This document shows, piece after piece, positions 1 through 5,754 of a stretch of 6,946 nucleotides of DNA (the stretch's first letter is position 1; the number at the start of each line of letters is the position of its first letter). The notes beneath the pieces are model-generated. The model was given only the letters and a program-made list of their open reading frames with translations. It searched no databases and was not told the origin of the DNA. The position numbers and the translations under genes were made by a program. The DNA comes from JBDSTZ01 sp039927975 (lineage in GTDB: Bacteria; Pseudomonadota; Gammaproteobacteria; Burkholderiales; Burkholderiaceae_D). Location: assembly GCA_039927975.1 (NCBI GenBank), contig JBDSTZ010000192.1, positions 1-6,946 of the forward strand, written 5' to 3'.

Positions 1-1
1 G

Positions 2-240
2 GCGCCGAAAGCGGCAGCCAAGGCGGCAGTGCCGAAGCCGGCGCCCAAGAAAGCGGCGGCCGTCAAGGCGGCACCGACAGCGCTAGTGAAAAAAACAGTC
101 CAGCCGGCGCCAAAAGCGGCGGCCGGCAAGAAGGCGGCACCCGCGGCGGCTCCCAAGGCGGCGGCGACAACGCTCAAGGCGGTGGCCACGACAGCGGCCA
201 AGCCGGCCGCGAAAGCGCAGCCCGCGGCAGCATTGAAAAA
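2..240 (+). repeat. Low-complexity Lys/Ala/Pro-coding tract in the dksA N-terminus
   Basis: The tract is an irregular run of GCG, GCC, GCA, AAG, AAA, CCG and CCC codons giving AAPKAAA- and KKAAP-like units without a fixed period. It encodes a highly basic, disordered tail like histone H1 or AlgP tails, which can bind DNA or RNA non-specifically. Such tracts change length readily by slippage, so length may differ between strains. Confidence 0.75.
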
Positions 241-808
241 GACGGTGGAACAGCAGCCCGTCAAGGCAGGTGAAACAGGCGAGCATACCAATGCAGTTGG
301 CGCCGAGTTAGCTGATAAAATGAAAACCTCTGTCGTATCGAAGGTAAGTGAAGTCATGACCAAAACAACTAAACCGGCCCCAGCGCTGAACACCGAAGGC
401 CGTATCATCTCCGAAGATGAAATCCGTGCCATGGGCGAGAAGGACTACATGAATCCGGCGCAGTTGGCGTTCTTCAAGGCGCGCCTGCAGCAGCTTGAAA
501 AAGACCTGCTCAAGAACGCCGGCGAGACCACCGAACACCTGCGCGAAACCGTGCTGGTGCCCGATCCGGCAGACCGCGCCACCATCGAAGAAGAACACGC
601 CCTCGAGCTGCGCACGCGCGACCGCGAGCGCAAGTTGCTCAAGAAGGTGCAGCAATCGATCGCCGCGATCGACGCCGGCGACTACGGCTGGTGCGAAGAG
701 ACCGGCGAGCCGATCGGCATTCCGCGCCTGATCGCGCGCCCCACCGCCACCCTGTCGCTCGAAGCGCAGCAACGGCGCGAACTGAAACAAAAACTGTACG
801 GCGACTGA
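2..808 (+). CDS. dksA: DksA-family RNA polymerase-binding transcription factor with Lys/Ala/Pro-rich N-terminal tail (5' partial)
   Basis: DksA enters the RNA polymerase secondary channel and, with ppGpp, adjusts initiation at rRNA, ribosomal and amino-acid promoters. The frame is open from base 2 with no stop, so the true start is probably upstream; the first in-window start is a GTG at 29. About 80 residues (2-240) are almost only Lys, Ala, Pro, Val and Thr, like histone-H1-type tails. The DksA core begins near 440 with the MNPAQLAFF motif. The coiled-coil tip keeps D-X2-D-X-A (codons at 563, 572 and 578), matching D71, D74 and A76 of E. coli. The zinc-finger site has the right spacing but reads C-X2-T-X17-S-X2-A (codons at 692, 701, 755 and 764), so only one of four cysteines remains and structural zinc is unlikely. 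This resembles known zinc-independent DksA variants. An internal ATG at 356 would give 150 residues, the canonical DksA length. Family assignment is firm; the start is open. Confidence 0.93.
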   Translation, partial: APKAAAKAAVPKPAPKKAAAVKAAPTALVKKTVQPAPKAAAGKKAAPAAAPKAAATTLKAVATTAAKPAAKAQPAAALKKTVEQQPVKAGETGEHTNAVGAELADKMKTSVVSKVSEVMTKTTKPAPALNTEGRIISEDEIRAMGEKDYMNPAQLAFFKARLQQLEKDLLKNAGETTEHLRETVLVPDPADRATIEEEHALELRTRDRERKLLKKVQQSIAAIDAGDYGWCEETGEPIGIPRLIARPTATLSLEAQQRRELKQKLYGD

Positions 809-832
809 TTGACGCGCCGTCGTTTTGGCCAG

Positions 833-865
833 AAAAGCATGCCGCCCTTCGCCGCATGCTTTTTT
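833..865 (+). terminator. Rho-independent terminator of dksA
   Basis: A perfect 10-bp stem pairs AAAAGCATGC (833-842) with GCATGCTTTT (854-863) around an 11-nt loop. A run of six T ends at 865. It lies 25 nt after the dksA TGA, so it should end the dksA transcript and separate it from the STAS gene. The A-run on the 5' side could also let it work on the minus strand. Confidence 0.9.
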
Positions 866-876
866 GTTATGTTCGC

Positions 877-890
877 CGACGTGCACGTCG
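877..890. promoter_or_regulatory. Perfect 14-bp palindrome, possible operator
   Basis: CGACGTGCACGTCG equals its own reverse complement and sits 12 nt after the dksA terminator, about 140 nt upstream of the STAS gene. Its place in a non-coding gap, where a promoter for the downstream gene is expected, fits a dimeric regulator site. I do not recognise the motif, and GC-rich DNA gives such palindromes by chance at times. Confidence 0.35.
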
Positions 891-947
891 ATTCGCACCC
901 ATAGGGTAAACTAGCATTTCGCGCGCGCGCCGCCAGGGCAGCGCTTG

Positions 948-965
948 CCCCCTAAAATCAGGGGG
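948..965 (+). other. Inverted repeat in the leader of the STAS gene
   Basis: CCCCCT (948-953) pairs with AGGGGG (960-965) around the 6-nt loop AAAATC. Just after it, CCGG copies flank GCATGT (967-980). The pair lies 64 nt before the GTG start of the STAS gene, so it would fold in the 5' leader. No T-run follows, so a terminator is unlikely. Any regulatory role is a guess. Confidence 0.35.
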
Positions 966-1028
966 ACCGGGCATGTCCGGCCCGTGCTACCGTCTTGGAC
1001 ATCGCAGTAACCGCAGACAGGATTCGAC

Positions 1029-2354
1029 GTGAGTATTTTCTCCATTTTCAAGAGAAAAAACGAGCCGCACGACGGCCACGGCCCCGTCACGGGCGCCGCT
1101 CCCGACGAGGGCGGCATCGCGCGGCCCGGCGATTCCGACGCCGAGCGCGCGCGCCAGCGCGAGATCGCCCGCGCCACCGCCGCCAAGATCGACGCCATCG
1201 AGTCGGCCATGGCGCACGACATCTTCAACGAACCCGAACCGGCCTGGGGCAAGGGCCGCCCGGCCCGTCCGCCGCGCCCGGCCAACGGCGCGCCGCACGA
1301 CACCCTGCCGATGCTCGAACTGGCCACCACCGAACTGCTGGCCGACGAACTGCCGCCCGAATCGCCGGTGCAGGCCGAAACCCCGCCGGTGGTCGAGGAA
1401 ATCGCCATCCTGTACGCCAACGCGCAGATCGAGATCGCCGAGCAGATGCTGCTCGACAGCCTGGCCGACGTCGGCCTGGTCGACCGCCAGGTGTGGTTCA
1501 TGCTGTTCGACCTGTACCAATCGAGCGGACGCCAGGACGACTTCGACAACATCGCGATCGACTACGCCAGCCGCTTCGAAACCTCGCCGCCGCCGTTCAC
1601 CGCGCCGGTGGTCGCCAAGGCCGACCAGAAAAACTACGCCGGCGTGACCCCGACCGAGGCGTTCTCCGGCGTGCTCGACGACAGCATCGCGCCGCGCCTG
1701 CAGCGCCTGTTGCAGCAGGCTGCGACCAAGGCCGTGTTCCGCCTCGAATTCTCGCGGGTGCAGGATGTCACGCCCGAGGGCTGCGCCCACCTGCTGGCGG
1801 CGCTCAAGCAGCTGCGCAAGAGCGGGCGCGAGCTGGTTGTCGCCGGCGCCAGCGAGCTGGCCGAGACGGTCCGCAAGACCATCGAAATCGGCAAGCGCGA
1901 CGCCAGCGAGGCGCCGTGGCTGCTGCTGCTCGAACTGCTGCAGGTGATGAACCGCGAAAAGGATTTCGAGGAGACGGCGATGGATTACTGCGTCACTTAC
2001 GAACTGTCGCCACCGTCGTTCGAGATGCAGGCCAACGTCGCCGCCGCCGCCAGCGAGCGGGTGCCCTCGGGCGCCGACCGCTTCATGCTGCCGGCCCTGA
2101 TCGACGGCGACATCGGCCCCCTGCTCGACGCCATCGAAGCCTACGCCAAGCAATACCAGCCGGTGGTGCTCGATTGCTCGCGCCTGGCGCGGGTCGACTA
2201 CAGCGCCGCCAGCCAGTTGCAACGGCGCCTCCGCACGCTGGCCGGCGAGGATAAAAAAATCGAACTGCGCGATTTGAACTACCTGGTCGCCGCGCTGTTC
2301 AAACTGATGGGTTTTCAGGAAGTGGCGCGGATCTTCCCGCTCAAGTATTCGTAG
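1029..2354 (+). CDS. STAS domain protein with duplicated helical-STAS modules, function unknown
   Basis: The protein has 441 residues, starting at GTG 1029 behind a purine-rich stretch (near 1015-1021). The N-terminus MSIFSIFKRK is followed by a charged, Pro-rich, probably disordered region to about residue 120. Residues 125-190 are helical and TPR-like; they end in DDFDNIAIDY and a SPPPF motif, followed by an alpha/beta segment at about 205-290. The same plan repeats: residues 297-331 carry KDFEETAMDY and SPPSF, then a clearer STAS domain runs from about 350 to 441 with VVLDCSRLARVDYSAASQL. STAS domains are small partner-binding folds known from anti-sigma antagonists and MlaB-like proteins; here the site of the phosphorylated serine reads Asp390-Tyr391-Ser392. 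There is no signal peptide or membrane segment, so it should be cytoplasmic. It lies between dksA and hslVU as its own unit. The partner is unknown. The STAS call is good for the C-terminal copy and weaker for the first. Confidence 0.85.
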   Translation: MSIFSIFKRKNEPHDGHGPVTGAAPDEGGIARPGDSDAERARQREIARATAAKIDAIESAMAHDIFNEPEPAWGKGRPARPPRPANGAPHDTLPMLELATTELLADELPPESPVQAETPPVVEEIAILYANAQIEIAEQMLLDSLADVGLVDRQVWFMLFDLYQSSGRQDDFDNIAIDYASRFETSPPPFTAPVVAKADQKNYAGVTPTEAFSGVLDDSIAPRLQRLLQQAATKAVFRLEFSRVQDVTPEGCAHLLAALKQLRKSGRELVVAGASELAETVRKTIEIGKRDASEAPWLLLLELLQVMNREKDFEETAMDYCVTYELSPPSFEMQANVAAAASERVPSGADRFMLPALIDGDIGPLLDAIEAYAKQYQPVVLDCSRLARVDYSAASQLQRRLRTLAGEDKKIELRDLNYLVAALFKLMGFQEVARIFPLKYS

Positions 2355-2357
2355 GCG

Positions 2358-2377
2358 GCGCGCGGCCCCTCGCGCGC
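2358..2377 (+). other. GC-only hairpin just after the STAS gene
   Basis: GCGCGCG (2358-2364) pairs perfectly with CGCGCGC (2371-2377) around the 6-nt loop GCCCCT, starting 3 nt after the TAG stop. No T-run follows, so it is not a classical intrinsic terminator. It could protect the mRNA 3' end, slow polymerase or support Rho-dependent termination ahead of the hslV promoter. Confidence 0.45.
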
Positions 2378-2407
2378 ACATTGGCGGCATCGCGCCAGTG
2401 CCGGTAT

Positions 2408-2433
2408 CTTGCAATATCGTTCAGCGCCCCCAT
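2408..2433 (+). promoter_or_regulatory. Sigma-32 (RpoH) heat-shock promoter of hslVU
   Basis: The -35 element CTTGCAA (2408-2414) differs by one base from the CTTGAAA consensus. A 13-nt spacer follows, then CCCCAT (2428-2433), an exact match to the core of the sigma-32 -10 element. Transcription would begin near 2440, leaving a leader of about 25 nt before the hslV ATG. hslVU is a classical sigma-32 operon in E. coli, so motif and context agree. No other promoter is evident in this 110-bp gap. Confidence 0.8.
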
Positions 2434-2464
2434 TGTTGTGGGAGCGATTCACTACGAGGCAGAT

Positions 2465-3001
2465 ATGGAACAATTTCACGGCACCACCATCTTGTGCGTG
2501 CGGCGCGGTAAGCAGGTCGCCCTCGGCGGCGACGGCCAGGTCACCCTGGGCAACATCGTCATGAAGGGCACGGCCCGCAAAGTGCGCAAGCTTTACCAGG
2601 GCAAGGTCCTGTGCGGCTTCGCCGGCGGCACCGCCGACGCCTTCACCCTGCTTGACCGGTTTGAAGGCAAGCTCGAAAAACACCAGGGCAACCTGCTGCG
2701 CGCCTCGGTCGAACTGGCCAAGGACTGGCGCACCGACCGCGTGCTGCGCCGGCTCGAGGCGATGCTGCTGGTGGCCGACCATGAATCGACGCTGGTCATC
2801 ACCGGCAATGGCGACGTGCTCGAACCCGAAGACGGCATCGGCGCGATCGGCTCGGGCGGCATCTACGCGCAGTCGGCCGCCAAGGCCCTGCAGGAAAACA
2901 CCGAACTGTCGCCGGCCGAAGTGGTCAAGAAGTCGCTCACCATCGCCGGCGAACTGTGCATCTACACCAATCTGTCCCACATCATCGAAACGCTCGACTA
3001 A
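2465..3001 (+). CDS. hslV: ATP-dependent protease peptidase subunit HslV (ClpQ)
   Basis: HslV is the proteasome-like threonine peptidase of the cytoplasmic HslUV protease; two hexameric rings form a chamber that cuts proteins unfolded by HslU. The product has 178 residues (E. coli about 176). It begins MEQFHG followed by Thr-Thr, so a six-residue propeptide should be removed to expose catalytic Thr7 (mature Thr1). Asp23, Lys39 and Ser130 fall at mature positions 17, 33 and 124, matching the conserved active-site residues. The ATG at 2465 follows CGAGG at a 5-nt spacing. An in-frame TTG at 2381 is rejected because it would put the heat-shock promoter inside the gene. hslU starts 14 nt after the TAA, so the two should be one operon. 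The assignment is firm. Confidence 0.97.
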   Translation: MEQFHGTTILCVRRGKQVALGGDGQVTLGNIVMKGTARKVRKLYQGKVLCGFAGGTADAFTLLDRFEGKLEKHQGNLLRASVELAKDWRTDRVLRRLEAMLLVADHESTLVITGNGDVLEPEDGIGAIGSGGIYAQSAAKALQENTELSPAEVVKKSLTIAGELCIYTNLSHIIETLD

Positions 3002-3015
3002 CCGGGCCCCATCCA

Positions 3016-4356
3016 ATGAATATGACACCGCTGGAAATCGTTTCCGAACTGGACAAGCACGTGGTCGGCCAGGCCAAGGCCAAGCGCGCGGTCGCCATCG
3101 CCCTGCGCAACCGCTGGCGCCGCCAGCAGGTGGCCGAGCCGCTGCGCCACGAAATCACACCGAAGAACATCCTCATGATCGGCCCCACCGGGGTCGGCAA
3201 GACCGAGATCGCGCGCCGCCTGGCGCGCCTGGCCGACGCCCCCTTCATCAAGATCGAGGCGACCAAGTTCACCGAGGTGGGCTACGTCGGGCGCGACGTC
3301 GACACCATCATCCGCGACCTGATCGACATCGGCATCAAGCAGACCCGCGCGAGCGAAATGAAGAAGGTGCGCCAACGCGCCGAGGACGCCGCCGAGGACC
3401 GCGTGATCGACATCCTGGTGCCGCCGGCGCGCGACTTCGGCTTCAACGTGAGCGCGCCGCCGGCCGACAGCAAGGAAGGCGACACCACACGCCAGACCTT
3501 CCGCAAGCGCCTGCGCGAGGGATCGCTGGACGACCGCGAAATCGAAATCGAAGTGGCCGAGAGCGCGCCGCAGATGGAGATCATGGCACCACCCGGCATG
3601 GAGGAAATGACCGAGCAGATCAAGTCGATGTTCTCGGGGATTGGCGGGGCGCGCAAGAAGTCGCGCAAGATCAAGATCAAGGAAGCGATGAAGCTGTTGA
3701 TCGACGAGGAAGCGGCCAAGCTGATTAACGAAGACGAGATGAAGCAGAAGGCGATCCAGAACGTCGAGAACAACGGCATCGTGTTCCTCGACGAGATCGA
3801 CAAGATCGCCTCGCGCTCCGAGCATGGCGGCGCCGACGTCTCGCGCGCCGGCGTGCAGCGCGACCTGCTGCCGCTGGTCGAAGGCACCACCGTCAACACC
3901 AAGTACGGCATGATCCGCACCGACCATATCCTGTTCATCGCGTCCGGCGCCTTCCACTTGGCCAAGCCGTCCGATCTGATTCCGGAACTGCAGGGGCGCT
4001 TTCCGATCCGGGTCGAACTCGAATCGCTTTCGATCGCCGATTTCGAACGCATCCTCACCAGCACCGACGCCTGCCTGACGATGCAGTACGAAGCGCTGCT
4101 GGCGACCGAGGACGTAAAGATCGACTTCGCGCCCGAGGGCATCACGCGCTTGGCCGAGATCGCGTTCTCGGTCAACGAGCGCACCGAGAACATCGGCGCG
4201 CGGCGCCTCTACACGGTGATGGAAAAGCTGCTCGAGGAAGTCTCGTTCGACGCCAGCGAACCTGGCGGCAAGGTCGTCACGATCGACGCCGCCTACGTCA
4301 ATTCGCGCCTCGACAAGCTGGCCGAGGACGAGGATCTGTCGCGCTACGTGCTGTAG
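3016..4356 (+). CDS. hslU: ATP-dependent protease ATPase subunit HslU (ClpY)
   Basis: HslU is the hexameric AAA+ unfoldase that recognises substrates and threads them into HslV. The product has 446 residues (E. coli 443). Walker A is GPTGVGKT (residues 56-63), the pore loop GYVG is at 89-92, and Walker B is VFLDEID (256-262). The arginine finger lies in ELQGRFPIR (Arg328) and the sensor-2 motif is GARRL (394-398). The intermediate (I) domain lies between about 110 and 245. The C-terminal tail EDLSRYVL is the part that docks into HslV and opens its active sites. The start ATG 3016 (MNMTPLE) has no clear Shine-Dalgarno sequence, which suggests coupling to hslV translation; ATG 3022 is a possible alternative. 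The gene appears intact, and expression should follow the heat-shock promoter ahead of hslV. Confidence 0.97.
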   Translation: MNMTPLEIVSELDKHVVGQAKAKRAVAIALRNRWRRQQVAEPLRHEITPKNILMIGPTGVGKTEIARRLARLADAPFIKIEATKFTEVGYVGRDVDTIIRDLIDIGIKQTRASEMKKVRQRAEDAAEDRVIDILVPPARDFGFNVSAPPADSKEGDTTRQTFRKRLREGSLDDREIEIEVAESAPQMEIMAPPGMEEMTEQIKSMFSGIGGARKKSRKIKIKEAMKLLIDEEAAKLINEDEMKQKAIQNVENNGIVFLDEIDKIASRSEHGGADVSRAGVQRDLLPLVEGTTVNTKYGMIRTDHILFIASGAFHLAKPSDLIPELQGRFPIRVELESLSIADFERILTSTDACLTMQYEALLATEDVKIDFAPEGITRLAEIAFSVNERTENIGARRLYTVMEKLLEEVSFDASEPGGKVVTIDAAYVNSRLDKLAEDEDLSRYVL

Positions 4357-4385
4357 GCGCGGGCGGCGGGACGGAGGGGTCGATC

Positions 4386-4586
4386 ATGGCAAACAAGGCA
4401 TTGGCGACTCGCCAGAAGATGCGGCTCAAACCCGCATCGGTTCCACAACAGCTTGGAAAGCCGCGCAATCCCGTCGCGGTGGCCGCCAAGCTGCGTTCGG
4501 CCGGCCCGCACTTGAAGGGGCCGACCGCGCAGCGCCAGGCGGCCAAGCGCGCGCTGGCCAAAACCAAGCTGGAACCGGACGACTAG
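4386..4586 (+). CDS. Small basic protein of unknown function
   Basis: This 66-residue protein has 9 Lys and 6 Arg against only 3 acidic residues, all in the last four positions, for a net charge near +12. It is also rich in Ala, Gln and Pro and has no cysteine, no membrane segment and no signal peptide. A good Shine-Dalgarno sequence (GGAGG at 4373-4377) lies 8 nt before the ATG, which supports real translation. It begins 29 nt after the hslU stop with no terminator between, so it may be the last gene of the heat-shock operon. The composition fits nucleic-acid or ribosome binding, but this is inference from charge only. I do not recognise the family. Confidence 0.7.
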   Translation: MANKALATRQKMRLKPASVPQQLGKPRNPVAVAAKLRSAGPHLKGPTAQRQAAKRALAKTKLEPDD

Positions 4587-4602
4587 CGGCGGCTGGCCGC
4601 TT
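4586..4602 (+). other. Short hairpin after the small basic gene
   Basis: AGCGGC and GCCGCT form a 6-bp stem around the 5-nt loop GGCTG, directly at the TAG stop. There is no T-run, so it would be a weak terminator at best. It is the only evident hairpin marking the end of the hslVU transcript. Confidence 0.3.
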
Positions 4603-4655
4603 GGAAGACGGCGAACTGCGCTGCGTTCGAGCGCGGCTTGTGCGCGCCGTTGGGT

Positions 4656-4686
4656 TCACAGGCGACTTGGGTCACAGGCGACTTGG
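4656..4686. repeat. 16-bp tandem duplication in the convergent gap
   Basis: The 15-nt unit TCACAGGCGACTTGG occurs at 4656-4670 and again at 4672-4686, a period of 16 nt. It lies between the small basic gene (plus) and the anchored protein gene (minus), which converge. Six-base inverted arms CGCCGT (4645-4650) and ACGGCG (4694-4699) bracket it. A slippage duplication is the simplest reading. Nothing else was found in the non-coding stretch 4603-4747. Confidence 0.6.
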
Positions 4687-4747
4687 CTTACGGACGGCGT
4701 CACTCAGGCCACGTCACTTCCGGCGGCTCCACTTGCGCGCGCTCGAC

Positions 4748-5503
4748 TCACATGCGGCTCCAGCCGGGGCCGGGCGGTGGACAGCGCACCGCCGCCGGCC
4801 GCGAGCTGTCATGCAGCACGCCGGGCACAAAATTATCCACCCCGCTCGTATAACAAACCGATTTGCCGCCCCTGGTGATGCGCGTGATATGCGCGCCTTC
4901 CGCGCCGGTGTAATCGTCCATGATCAGCGTCTGGCTGCGGTCGATGAAGGCGCTGGCAAAGGCGCGTTCGATGCGGGTGTGGGCGGACTTTTCAATTTGG
5001 TCGGCCGTGATGGGAGGGAGGCCCGGATACAGCTTGGGGTTCAGCCCACCACCTAAGGGCGCGCCCGCTCGCAGTTGGCGATCGACCCCGCCGGCCATTG
5101 CCTTCGCCCGCGCCATCAGCTCGGCGGTGTCCGCTGCGGGCTGCTTGGCTTCCGCTGTGGGGCTTGTAGCGACCGCGGTATCGGCTGGCGGAATCGATGG
5201 CAGCGGTGCCACCTCTGCCGGCCTTGCCAAGGTCGCCGGTGCGCTGCTCGCCGCCGCCCGGGTGCGCGGCAGCTTGGCAACCGCGATGGGCGCGACAGGC
5301 GCGGTCTTTGGTCGCTGTGCGGGCAGCAGCATGAGTATGGTCATCTTCAGCTCGCCGCGCGGCGTGGCATCCGTCGCGCGGGGCGAGCGGTCCGACAGCA
5401 TCCACAACAGGCAGAGCCCCGCGTGCACGGCCAGCACCAGGGCCAGCATCGCAGGGCGACGGCGTGCGAACGGGTCGGTCATGGCATGGGCGGACATTCG
5501 CAT
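4748..5503 (-). CDS. Unrecognised inner-membrane-anchored protein with C-terminal two-cysteine domain
   Basis: The 251-residue protein has a short basic N-terminus (ARRR, 13-16) and then one hydrophobic segment (about 17-36), so the rest should face the periplasm. Residues 50-60 form a short hydrophobic stretch (ELKMTILMLL). Residues 61-125 are a Pro/Ala-rich linker as in TonB-like proteins. From about 125 a folded region follows, with NPKLYPGLPPIT, a helical part (167-187) and a C-terminal part with Cys217 and Cys241 that could form a disulfide. No TonB C-terminal domain is recognised. The ATG at 5503 is used; ATGs at 5497 and 5482 are in frame and none has a clear ribosome binding site. Minus-strand codons show the expected GC-rich third positions. 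It is divergent from an XRE regulator, which may control it. Function is unknown. Confidence 0.75.
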   Translation of the reverse strand: MRMSAHAMTDPFARRRPAMLALVLAVHAGLCLLWMLSDRSPRATDATPRGELKMTILMLLPAQRPKTAPVAPIAVAKLPRTRAAASSAPATLARPAEVAPLPSIPPADTAVATSPTAEAKQPAADTAELMARAKAMAGGVDRQLRAGAPLGGGLNPKLYPGLPPITADQIEKSAHTRIERAFASAFIDRSQTLIMDDYTGAEGAHITRITRGGKSVCYTSGVDNFVPGVLHDSSRPAAVRCPPPGPGWSRM

Positions 5504-5529
5504 CGGGGATTGAATCGGGCAGGCCGGCA

Positions 5530-5553
5530 GCGGGCGCCGTATCGGGCGCCCGC
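5530..5553. other. 9-bp GC-rich perfect hairpin in the divergent intergenic region
   Basis: GCGGGCGCC (5530-5538) pairs perfectly with GGCGCCCGC (5545-5553) around the loop GTATCG. It lies 27 nt before the start of the minus-strand gene and would be in its 5' leader. It has no T-run on either side. It may affect translation of the anchored protein or stop transcription entering from the other side; neither is shown. Confidence 0.5.
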
Positions 5554-5669
5554 GTCAAGGCCAAGCTGGTGGCATGCGTCGATGATGCCGTGTTCAGGAG
5601 GCCGACGAACCCTTGGTCCGTCGAGCCATGCGAGCAGTCTGGCCACATCGTCGCGCGACCGCCAGCATC

Positions 5670-5698
5670 TTGTGCAAAGTACCATTTGGCTGTACATT
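5670..5698 (+). promoter_or_regulatory. Possible promoter of the XRE regulator
   Basis: TTGTGC (5670-5675) and TACATT (5693-5698) are separated by 17 nt, the preferred sigma-70 spacing. The matches are modest (3 of 6 and 4 of 6). They lie about 55 nt before the regulator ATG and overlap the repeat cluster, as expected for a regulated or autoregulated promoter. Confidence 0.35.
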
Positions 5699-5704
5699 TG
5701 GTAC
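5679..5704. promoter_or_regulatory. Candidate operator with inverted and direct repeats
   Basis: GTACCA (5679-5684) and TGGTAC (5699-5704) are perfect inverted arms 14 nt apart. In the same stretch GTACCATTTGG (5679-5689) and GTACATTTGG (5692-5701) are near-direct repeats, and a degenerate third copy (GTACCGCATTT) begins at 5701. TGTACA in the centre is itself palindromic. The stretch is AT-rich against its surroundings and covers the predicted -10 region, so binding of a dimeric HTH protein, possibly the adjacent regulator, is plausible. Confidence 0.5.
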
Positions 5705-5754
5705 CGCATTTCGCCCCTTCGGCTCGCTATCCACTTTCGCATTATAAGGACATC

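Noticed and set aside
995..2254. Plus-strand open frame in another frame of the STAS gene
   Set aside because: The product is extremely Arg- and Pro-rich, typical of a shifted frame in GC-rich coding DNA.
987..2414. Long minus-strand open frame (475 codons) opposite the STAS gene
   Set aside because: It is antisense to a gene with clear domains and duplicated motifs; long antisense frames are expected in GC-rich DNA, and its protein is a His/Gln/Arg/Gly-rich shadow.
2381..2464. TTG-initiated N-terminal extension of HslV
   Set aside because: It would include the sigma-32 promoter and leader, and HslV needs a short propeptide before Thr-Thr; ATG 2465 has a ribosome binding site.
2956..3015. 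Upstream ATG for HslU inside hslV
   Set aside because: The extra 20 residues overlap hslV and do not match the HslU family start; MNMTPLEIVS aligns with the known N-terminus.
2652..3957. Long shadow frames over hslV and hslU, on both strands
   Set aside because: They overlap two unmistakable conserved genes and give Arg/Pro- or His/Asp-biased products.
4601..5056. Plus-strand frame after the small basic gene
   Set aside because: It overlaps the minus-strand gene, has an Arg/His-rich composition and no ribosome binding site.
4920..5513. Plus-strand 197-codon frame opposite the anchored protein
   Set aside because: Its Ala/Ser/Gly-rich product mirrors the Pro/Ala linker on the other strand; the minus-strand frame has a membrane anchor and better codon use.
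5464..5754. N-terminal extension of the regulator
   Set aside because: It crosses the intergenic hairpin and repeats and overlaps the divergent gene; the HTH starts right after ATG 5755, which has AAGGA upstream.
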